Shown piece by piece: positions 23,440 to 31,965 of a DNA stretch of 64,000 bases. Below the pieces are notes generated by a model that saw only the letters and a list, made by a program, of their open reading frames with translations, searched no databases and was not told where the DNA came from. The stretch covers positions 12,815,001 to 12,879,000 of the forward strand of contig NC_135149.1 in assembly GCF_050948215.1 (NCBI RefSeq). The letters are read 5' to 3'. Each line of letters opens with the position of its first letter. Within the stretch, counting starts at the first letter, position 1. Both the position numbers and the translations under genes were made by a program. The DNA is from Halictus rubicundus (Eukaryota; Arthropoda; Insecta; Hymenoptera; Halictidae).

Positions 23440-23663
23440 ACCGCGTCTCCTCCTCGTCCGTCTTTTTTCTACAGCCTGCACGAAAACTGTCGACGGTCGG
23501 ATATACTCTTCGAAACGAGACTCTGAACCATGCCGATGCAATTTATGAATTTATACAATGCTCAACGAGCGAGGCTAATAGACAGTAGGACCTTGGTACT
23601 CGCATAATTCTCGAAAATTTTTATGAAGACAGCGACATGAAAATAAAAATAAAAATCATAGTA
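22712..23663. other. Anonymous sequence around a (CT)n array
   Basis: Frames on both strands between 22863 and 23198 are open simultaneously, which indicates GC-rich non-coding DNA. No gene recognised. Confidence 0.4.
23390..23438 (+). repeat. (CT)n microsatellite
   Basis: Uninterrupted array of about 49 bp, CT on the plus strand. Confidence 0.97.
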
Positions 23664-23923
23664 TTAACCCTTAAATGCATGAGTGGGGTCCGCAAAGGAC
23701 CCCAGTGTTGGATTTTGTGTTAACATTTTTAGCCGCGCCATTTGTGAACTGAGAGTTCAGCTATTTGCTTCTGTCAATATTTAGGTTATGTTTAATGTGT
23801 TTACAGAAAGAAATTGTTGCTGTAATCAAAGTTAGCAAGGAATTAGGTAAGTAGGGTCCTCAATGGACCCCATGTATGCATTCGTTTCCTAATATTTAGT
23901 TTACCTATGCACTTAAGGGTTAA
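23664..23923. mobile_element. TTAA-flanked MITE with a hairpin at each end
   Basis: TTAA at 23664-23667 and 23920-23923. Ends CCCTTAAATGCAT and, inward from the right, CCCTTAAGTGCAT. Near the left end is GGGGTCC-GCAAA-GGACCCC (23685-23703); near the right end GGGTCC-TCAAT-GGACCC (23854-23870). Thus both ends carry matching stem-loops. The 252 bp interior is non-coding. A piggyBac-type non-autonomous element is inferred from the TTAA target. Confidence 0.83.
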
Positions 23924-24919
23924 CGTGTTGGCCAGTGCCCACAAAAATTACTGTTGGGATCCATGTGAGAAACGTAGAGACCGATTTGTACACTCACAAA
24001 TATATTTCGGACGTTTCAGATATACGGCTCTGGATACAACGTATACTTCGCGGAAACAAAATCACAGACTGTCACGCAGAAGGGTCGTAGAAATAATGCC
24101 GGCTAGTTTTAGGGATTCGTGTACTTATACCTAGAAAAGCGGAAGGGAAAGGGCAAGGATGACCAAGCCTTAGAGCTGAACCCTGATCGACGTGATTCAG
24201 GGTTCGGAGGTGATTCAGCTGTGAAAATGCTCGAAAACATCTGAGTCACTAGACCAAACTGAGAACGAATGATTAAATAGTGTAGAAATAGGAAAGACAA
24301 AATTTATCATAGCGATTACTTTCGTAATCTTCGTGCGCCTTGTAGACCCCCACAATGTTGGTTTATTACAATAGAAATGGATTTTTAAGTTCGACACACA
24401 TGTAGCGTCAGGCATATTTAACGTTTGTGTGAGGGGTTGTTCGATATTGTGCATACCATGGAACAGTTGTGGCAAATTCCGAGTAGTAGGCTGCACTAAT
24501 AGCACATTTGTTTCCGGTATGTCAGGGCAAGTGTACGAGTATAAAAACGCGAAAACGCAACGGTGAAAGTCGCTAAACCGGGGAAGGGTTGAATAAATAA
24601 GTTAAAAAACGGTCGGGTAGGGCCGTACCCGGCGACCCGGCGTCGCTTCTTGCGATTCTACCCGACGACTGTGTCTGTTTGCGGCCCACGAGCGTGGAAA
24701 CGACCCACCGGACACGGTTGGCAGACGGGGCAAGACTGGCGGTATTGTTTCGAGTACTGTTAGATGCAGCGAGGAATATGTTCGCAAGAATAATGGGGTT
24801 TACCGCGGTTATTAATCCTCGACGGCTCCCTGGGACTCCTCTTCTCGATCGTGAGCATTCTGTATCGGCTACGGTTCGGAATGGTTCCGCGTCTTCGCGA
24901 ACGACGGTGACGACGACGA

Positions 24920-24955
<36 letters not shown>

Positions 24956-25292
24956 AGCGACAAGATGAGAGGATTGATCGGCACGGATTCGCGAAACTGT
25001 CCCGGGATTACATTACATGGTCACGTGCAGGTGATAAATTCCAAGACGAGAAAGAAGATTACGACGATCTTAATTGCACACTGCGGACACGCGGGCTCTC
25101 CCAAGTGTAACAACTTTACGACGCCACTCCGAAGTGGCTCGCGAACGTGATACCACCACGTGGTGGCCACGCGACACACATCTTCGCGAGCCATCTGCTT
25201 GCGAATGTTTCCAGGATGACATTCTAACCCTTCAGGGACTATTCAAGTTTCCGAGAGTTCATCGGATTTTTTAAAATTATTAATATCATCTA
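23924..25292. other. Anonymous sequence
   Basis: Mixed composition. A frame at 24679-25110 is open but passes through the (GAC)n array, giving poly-Thr, and shows no recognisable domain. Confidence 0.4.
24908..24955 (+). repeat. (GAC)n microsatellite
   Basis: GAC/ACG trinucleotide array of 48 bp with one GAT interruption. Confidence 0.95.
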
Positions 25293-25481
25293 TTAGGTTG
25301 TTGGAATTGAAACGACCGTTTTTCACATTTGAAACTTCCCGTCTTTGTAGTTTAGTTTTTCCACGATAAATAGCGTTGAAGTTGTACAATATGGAAAGTA
25401 CATATCTGGTATATGAATTTCCGTGTATAAGTTTATTGATATTGTACAGTGTACGTGATTCAAAATCGATTTTCGTTCACC

Positions 25482-26819
25482 ATGGAAAAAAAGGAAATTC
25501 GTATAATTTACTTGTACGAGTTCGAACCTGGACATACCGCGTCTGAAGCAGCGAAAAACATAAATGCTGCTATCGGGGAAGGTATAGCTAGTGATCGGAC
25601 CCTAAGACGTAGCTTTGAAAAATTTTGTCCCGGTGATACTGATCTGGAAAATGAGCCTCGAGGTCATAAGCCAGCAGCTATTAAAGATTCAGGTTTAACC
25701 CCTTAACGCACAGTTTAAAAAAAAAGAACCGGCCAAAAAAAATCAATTTTTGATATACTGCGCTTTTGTTCCATGGAAAAAGGCTATATTTTATTCTTGA
25801 ATAAATAAGTGTTATAGCTTACAATCCCATGTAAATGATAAATATCAATAAAACGATTTTTTTTCTTTGATTTCACATTGTTATTTTCAATTCTCGATTA
25901 TATTCGAGTGTGAAAAATTATAGCAGCGTAAAATACAATGCCGCTCGAATTATCTCGAGTGTGCACAGTTTAGCCTGTTTGGCGCGCTCAAATTAACTCG
26001 AGCGTACAAGTTAAGGGGTTAAAAAAGATAGTTGAAAGAGATTCACGTCTAACTGTTCGGGAAATCGCGGAGAGCACCAATATACATTATTCAACTGTCT
26101 TCCGACATCTGAAGGCTTTGGGAAAAGTAAAAAAGTTAGATAAATGGGTCCCACATGAACTGACTGAAAGAAACAAGATGTGCCGTCGGGAGATCAGTTC
26201 TTCGTTACTTTTTCGACAGAATAACGAAGGCATATTAAACGGTATAATTACCTGTGACGAAAAATTGATTCTCTACGACAATCAACGACCTTCTGCACAG
26301 TGACTAGCTGACATAGTCGAAATATACCGAAACTGAACCTTCATCCGCGTAAGACATTGATGTCTGTATGGTGGTCAGCAAAGGGTGTTGTGCATTACTC
26401 ATTTAAAACAGAAAGGTGAAACCATAAATGCTGATAAATACTGTCTGGTAATTGATATAATGTACGAAAAACTGCGTGTTCAACAGCCGGCATTAGTCAA
26501 TAGACGTGGTGTATTATTGCTACACGATAATGCTCGGCCACACATTGCGAAACAAACTGTAAAAAGATCAGCAGAGTTGAATTGTGAAGTTCTCCCTCAC
26601 CCTCCTTATTCGCCTGACCTGGCAATTACTGATTACCATTTTTTTCAAGCACCTAGATGGCTTTTGAATGGAAAAATATTCAAAGAAGAATGTACTGTAA
26701 AAACTGCATTTGATGAATTTACTGCCTCACGTTCATTAGATTTCTACCAGGAAAGTATTGGGGCACTAGTATCACGACCGAAGAAACACATTGATGTCGA
26801 TGGAAGTTATTTCGACTAA
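25482..26819 (+). pseudogene. Broken mariner transposase
   Basis: Starts at ATG 25482 with the N-terminal helix-turn-helix region (about 72 codons) and is then interrupted by a 0.32 kb TTAA element after codon GGT. It resumes at about 26022 with LKKIVERD, followed by the linker motif WVPHELTE near 26146. The first catalytic Asp lies in ITCDEK, near 26255. The frame is lost at a stop near 26303 and by further stops and shifts at 26300-26385. The second Asp is in HDNARPH near 26524. The third Asp follows 34 residues later, in YSPDLAITDYHFF, which is the mariner D34D signature. Stop at 26817-26819. It cannot make a functional transposase. Confidence 0.9.
25695..26022. mobile_element. TTAA-flanked MITE nested inside the mariner
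   Basis: TTAA at 25695-25698 and 26019-26022 bounds 320 bp with ends CCCCTTAAC in inverted orientation. Removing it with one TTAA restores the mariner reading frame exactly (GGT TTA AAA AAG), so this is a clean insertion with a TTAA duplication and not a rearrangement. Short palindromes built on CTCGAG occur near the right end. It is non-coding. A piggyBac-type element is inferred. Confidence 0.92.
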
Positions 26820-26899
26820 TGGAATATGAATAAAGTTTGTAAAATAAAAGTTTATGTTAAAGATTCAAAAGTGGCCAGTTCATTTGCAACAAAATAATA

Positions 26900-28399
26900 C
26901 ATTCAATTGTACCGAAGCTCGAAGAAAGTGTGAGATTTTCACAGTTGGAATAGAAAAGATTGGATTATTTTATAACTGTAGCTAATAAATGTCAAAAATG
27001 TTGGGAGAACGTTCTCCCGCGGCTTTGTTAGCGAGTTATTAACGAAAAACACTCGTCCATCGAGAAGTTCTATTTAAACAGGTGTTCCCACGGATTAGAT
27101 TCGTCTGTTGGAAGTTAGAAGCAGCAATATTTAAATGTGACACGGAAAATTGAAGTAAATGAACCCGGTGTTGTGTGCTTTGCGTTAATTAATATCGCCA
27201 GGATTATCTTCCTTTTGGCGGAATGGTATTCCGTGATCCGTCAAGGAATCACTCGCCGGCGAGGGTTGATTTAATCGATCAACCGGCTGATATCACGCAG
27301 GGAGATCAATATAATCAAGAGACGGATCGAATGATCGGTATCCATAGCAAGAGATCGCGGACCACCCTGACTTCATCAGCCGGGGGTAATTAAGTACTGA
27401 AGAGTGATAGGCTGGCGTGACCGACGGTCATACATCGCGCCTCTGCGTTCGTGATCCGGGGCACGGGTTCCTGCTGATCGTTTCCATTCACGAATCGTTT
27501 AGCTCGACCGATTTGTACCATAGATCCCGTATAATGGCTCAAAAATCTCGCAACTTTTCATTCCCACTCATCCTTTTAACAAATACTTCTTTTTATAACA
27601 AAAAAAATTTCCCATTTCAACCAGTCGTACGATCTCTGGTGTTTCATTTCACTCGAACGAATATTTTGCTTTGTATTGTAATGTTATACACGATTTTTTA
27701 AACGTTTTATTGTTGTGCTGATGATTGAATTTAAGCTTCCACGATGTTAATACTGTCGAGTTTCACAACCAGATCCAAATCTGCTTCACCGCAAATTTAT
27801 TTTGACAAATAACATAATGAAAGTAATTCATTGCCGTGGTAGCTTCCTTTCGCCGGTCTCGTTGCCCTTTCGTTTTGTGAAATAAAATCGAAGCCGACAA
27901 CAACGATAATATTTATAGATACGAGGCTCTATTGACTGCAGGATCAATCATCTCTTCAGCGACGCAATCGCATTATATAACAACAGCATAATCGAAGCGA
28001 TGGCGAAACGCATGCAGGCTGAAATCGTGTCGGATCAAAACGCGAAAGGCCTCGCTCGGTATTTAAATTTCTGTTTGCAGAGCTTCTTCGGCGTGCTCAT
28101 TTGCGGTGGACCGCGGCACAAGAAGTTTCTTATTCTCTGGCAAGAATAGCCGCGAGATACCTTCCTGCTCCGCAGAGTCACGCTTACGCGTGCGTCCGTG
28201 CGTGCGTGTACGCGCGGATCGCGTGTAAGAGGAATCGCGCGCGGAGACTCGCCTCTATTGCGAGCAGGTTGCTTATATTTGCAGTTTTATGCACTCAGCC
28301 GCGCCTTCGCTGCCTCGATACTCCGGGCGGTCGCCGGAGACGCGGCACTCATCTCCTGGAGCCGCCATCTTCGTTTCCCATCTTCCTCGGATGATTCCT
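26900..28399. other. Anonymous sequence
   Basis: Contains a fragment of the 45.6 kb snap-back family at about 26999-27062 (listed separately). Frames at 27417-27701 and 28101-28470 show no recognisable domain. Confidence 0.4.
26999..27062. repeat. Fragment related to the snap-back element at 45.58 kb
   Basis: The string CTCCCGCGGCTTTGTTAGCG, then AGTTATTAACGAAAAACAC, parallels CTCCGCGGCTGCGTTGATG, then AGTTATCGAGGAAAAACGC, in the left arm at about 45665-45705. No termini are preserved. Confidence 0.55.
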
Positions 28400-29165
28400 C
28401 CTCCGCCTTCTTTATCCGAAGAATTTTCCCCGCTTTTGCATCCTTGATGTTTTCATCAAATCTATTCTAGACGCAAAATTTACCACCGTTGGAAGATTCC
28501 TTATAACACAATCGAACATGCAATTCTTGAATTCTTGAACCATATAAAAATCGAGCGATTTCCTTGTGCAAAAGGAAGGCGAATTATGTAGATATAACCA
28601 AGATTTAGAAACATCATAATTATCGGGTTTAACTGTTATAAGCCTCTTATGCACCAAAGTATTTTTTCTGTTTCAGCATCCTTTAATCAATTCTATTCTT
28701 TCACGCGTGCAAAAGTTTATGTTTCCATGTACCAGCTGGGATGCAATTTGCGGTGCATCTATGCAATCAGAATCAAGCGATTTGCTCGTGCAAAAGGAAG
28801 GACAAATTCTGTGAACGTCGACCGAGGTAACTGATTTGGAAAAATAGTTCGTGCTATGTTTAATCGTTACGAGTACACTGGTATTTATCGCGAGGATCAT
28901 CTCCTAACAGACGTTATGTTCGTTTCTCATGTTCCTCGGCTTTCTCATCCTCCGCCTTCTTTAGACTCTTTCAAACAATTTTCTTTCCCTTGCCATTCTT
29001 AATGACTTTAATCAATTCTATTGCACGTGGAGCTTTACACGACATTTAAAAATATTTATCGATATACAGATTGGAACGCAATTTATGGTGCGTACGTGCA
29101 ATCGAATTGAATCGACAGTTATCCTTGTGCAAAAGAAAAGACAAATTTTATAGACGCGGCCATAA
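28400..29165 (+). repeat. Three diverged copies of a repeat of about 200-220 bp
   Basis: Each unit runs from a CC(G/T)CC-TTCTTT or CATCCTT block, through an ATCAATTCTATT-like block, to a conserved CTTGTGCAAAAGGAAG (copies at about 28562, 28786 and 29125; the middle one has CTCGTG, the last AAGAAAAG). Spacing between units is uneven (about 224 and 339 bp). No coding frame is conserved between the units. Confidence 0.7.
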
Positions 29166-29679
29166 TAATTTCATATTGAATAGTGACGAATAGATTGTGG
29201 ATCGTTGTGCAAACTGCTAGTTATTTAGATCAATTTAGAAAGACTACTATGAAGGCTGAACATTTTATTTCGCCGAGTAAAAACTCACAGGCATAAAGTG
29301 AAAATTGATAAAAATTTCCAGCTGTACAATATCTAACTTCAAATTGCCATTTCTCCCACTCCTAGTATCTATATTATGGTCAATTTTTTTTTATTTTTAA
29401 CGCTTTGAGAGTGTCAAGTTATCTTTTCTATTCTTGTGTTACCAAATAATTTGTTTTGGTTTTGTGCAATTTTTATAGACATTGGCGCAGCACTCGGCGT
29501 GTTCAACAAGGTCTATATCAATACCATGAATGCACAAATATCCACAATTTAATTTAATTTAATTATAATTGTATTATAACGTGAATATATATTATGCTCT
29601 GCTAAATATATTTACTTAATCGTTTCCCTCGAAAGCATCTTTAGAATCTGAGTAATTGTAAAATAAAAAATCTGGATCC

Positions 29680-29715
29680 GGCCATTTTGACCGACGGTGG
29701 TAGGTTTAGTGTTAA
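29680..29715. mobile_element. Orphan right end of the CACTAAAC TTAA family
   Basis: Read inward from TTAA at 29712-29715 the sequence is CACTAAACCTACCACCGTCG followed by GGTCA-AAA-TGGCC, nearly the same as the right end of the element at 49554-50155. A matching left end was not found; TTAACGC near 29397 is a poor candidate. Probably a truncated copy. Confidence 0.6.
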
Positions 29716-30620
29716 TCCACGGAACCGTTCTATCCAAGCACTAAAATAAATCTTCATCTACGCGATACCGATTAACGCAGAATCCCATAAAGCAGGTCGT
29801 AAACATCCAGAAACTGAGCGGTTCATTCTGCGAACCTGAAATAATCTGACACCAGGATCTATTAAATGTACAATTTGTTGAAGATTCTTCAACGTTAGAG
29901 ATGCACAAAGTTTCCTAGTCCGGTAACAATTCAACGAACCAGAGAGTGCCGTAAAAGGAAGTCAGCTCTCTATGATCGAGAATTCATTTAAACGACAATA
30001 TAAGGATCGCTAAAACGTAATTTCCTGTGCCGTCAGGATGAACGAAGGCGCAATGGGGAACGATTTCACGGCAATTGACGGCAGGTTTCAAGGTAGCGTC
30101 TCGTGGCGCCGGTTTTACGCGATCGCGGCTCGATATCGCGGCGTTATCAATTGCCCTCGATTATAGAATCGCGCGATAGCGGCTTCTACGTTATAAATCA
30201 GACGGCCGCGCCGTTCGGTGCGAGTCCGCGGGAATCCGAGGGAGATTCCGCCTCGGTTCACCGACGGATACCAGATTAGCCGGTCGCGATTATGTCGTAC
30301 AGTGTTGCGTGTTGCGTAAAGGTCTCCCAATCGATCCAGGAAGATTCACAGCCATCCGCGTGAACGTACGAACGCGAGATATTTATTCGGGCGCAGGCGT
30401 ATCCCTGTAATTAATTGACAGAGAAAAAGCGCGCGCCGCGCCGCGCGCGATTTACGATCTTCCCTCCGGACTCCGTGCGCAGAACCACTCCGGATTTTAC
30501 AGTCTGCAATCGAAAGGATATGCAATCTCACGGTTTCCATACTTTTTTTTCACTAGTAATGTCGCAGTTTCATACTTTATTAGTTTATAATAAAAATTAA
30601 TTTTCAGGAAATAGAAATTC
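29716..30620. other. Anonymous sequence
   Basis: A GC-rich block at 30060-30500 has overlapping open frames on both strands without recognisable domains. Nothing else seen. Confidence 0.4.
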
Positions 30621-30757
30621 AAGGTGTAGCCCGTTAAGTTGGGAATCTTGTGTGAAATAAAAATTTTTTTTTTATTTAAATCGATAAGAAATTTCCTCAG
30701 GAATACGATAGAAAAAGTTAGAAAATGATCAGAAATATTCTTGTCCGTTATTTTTAA

Positions 30758-30906
30758 AATGAAGTGAACGGTTGTATTGCGCGGAGCGGCTCATCGGAAA
30801 GGCTCGTGCTTCTCGAAAAGAGGAAGAAACGGCTGAAGTACAACTTTTTGAGGAAGAGCAAGATCTGTTCTATGGTCCTGGAATCACAGATTAGCAAAAA
30901 ACAGCG
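30758..30906 (+). pseudogene. Exon-like open segment before the intron, copy 1
   Basis: Open for about 50 codons in the frame that ends exactly at the donor (CAGCG|GTAAGT). Residues include RLVLLEKRKKRLKYNF and then SKICSMVLESQISKKQ, a basic, coding-like string with many G or C third positions. Copy 2 keeps the last 35 or so residues with few replacements but has a 16 bp length difference upstream that shifts the earlier frame. The product is not recognised and no start codon is assigned. Confidence 0.45.
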
Positions 30907-31251
30907 GTAAGTTAAAATGAATTAAAATTTTCTCACGATTTTTCTGTTGCTCAATCTTTTTAAACGCATTTTCCTCGAAACACAAAATTTCGCACGCCGT
31001 GCAACGTGGCTCAAAAACTGATTACTCGATCTTTATGAAACTTGGTGTATATATTCTATAAATAATTGGCCACGACATGACGAGCTCCGATTTTTTAATT
31101 TCTTATTTAAAACACTGTTATTAACAGAAAATCCGGTTTTTTTTACAAAACTTCGCCATTTTTGCAGTTTTGCAAACTTTCACAAAAGAAGAATGTCATG
31201 TTGTGCGTATCTGCATAAACTAATGATTCCATTTTGATTTCTTTGTATCAG
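30907..31251 (+). other. Putative GT-AG intron, copy 1
   Basis: Donor GTAAGT at 30907; branch-point-like CTAAT at 31220-31224; short pyrimidine-rich tract and CAG at 31249-31251. Length 345 bp. The paralogous intron in copy 2 is 343 bp with CTAAC at the same place, so all three splice signals are aligned between copies. Confidence 0.6.
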
Positions 31252-31277
31252 ATCCTTTTTGTGCGCTGTACGCTGCA

Positions 31278-31797
31278 CGGCGCACAGTGGGCAATTTGGA
31301 CGAAAACGGATTAAAAATCAAAGAACTTTCGATAGAAATGAGGTAGAGCGATGAAATTGTTTTTAAATTAAAGCTGAAAGTTTGTAGAATATGAGAAAAA
31401 TCGGGAGATTATTACCATCCAATCATTTCAACGAAAAAATGACTTCATTAGTTTTTGTCACAAAAATCTATTTTTTGGAAAATCCTGAGGTCGTAGACAA
31501 ATTTTCAGACCAGATTCGAAATCAGCGTGAAAAAATCTATGGGAAATGATGTATAGCATGTTAAAAAAAATTTTTTACCGCGCGCGGTATTGGAAAAACT
31601 AAAATTTTCTTGAATTTGTGCGCGTTTAACGAATTTTCTCGAGGTTAAAAAACGTTCGTACCACAACCTCTCTATTTTTCCCATATTCTACAAAGTTGCA
31701 GCTTTCATTTAAAAAAAATTTCATCGCTCTACCTCATTCCTATCGAAAGTTCCTTGATTTTGAATCCGATTTCGTCCAGATTGCCCACTGTGCGGCG
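31278..31797. mobile_element. Transib-like non-autonomous element with RSS-like ends
   Basis: A 510 bp insertion (31283-31792) flanked by the 5 bp duplication CGGCG (31278-31282 and 31793-31797). Both ends begin CACAGTG, followed by exactly 23 bp and then an A-rich nonamer (AAAAATCAA left, CAAAATCAA right). The inverted ends extend for about 115 bp with few mismatches. Copy 2 of the host fragment has no insertion at this point and gives the empty site. Transib elements are known to use CACWRTG-type ends and 5 bp GC-rich target duplications and are the relatives of the RAG recombinase. No transposase is encoded here. Confidence 0.85.
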
Positions 31798-31965
31798 CCT
31801 TTCCAGGATGCCATTTTCAAACCCGCCATTACACCATTGATATTAACGATTAAAATTTATAAAAAATATTCTTGTTTACATGATAACGTTAATAAATGAT
31901 ACCTCAAATTTCAAAATCAATCAGCTTATTACATTAAAAAAAAAAAAGAATTCTTAAAAAACAAA

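Larger units (their letters stand above)
25293..26897 (+). mobile_element. mariner element (mellifera-like), inactive
   Basis: TA dinucleotides flank the element (25291-25292 and 26898-26899). The left end TTAGGTTGTTGGAATTGAAA pairs imperfectly with the right end near 26862-26897. Without the inserted TTAA element the length is about 1.28 kb, normal for mariner. It contains a broken transposase reading frame. Assignment to a mellifera-like lineage comes from the sequence style around WVPHELTE and the terminal bases, and is tentative. Confidence 0.88.
30621..31965 (+). repeat. Duplicated intron-bearing gene-like fragment, copy 1 (interrupted)
   Basis: Strongly similar to 55578-56402 in the same orientation once the inserted 31283-31792 element is removed. 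It contains an exon-like segment ending at 30906, a GT-AG intron and a terminal exon-like segment with stop TGA overlapping AATAAA near 31889. The 3' part ends in an A-rich tract. No terminal inverted repeats were found. It could be a duplicated piece of a host gene, or the 3' part of an unrecognised transposon carrying an intron. Confidence 0.8.

Noticed and set aside
26385..26819. A separate small gene with HDNARPH motif
   Set aside because: It is the C-terminal catalytic part of the broken mariner transposase, separated from the rest by stops and shifts.
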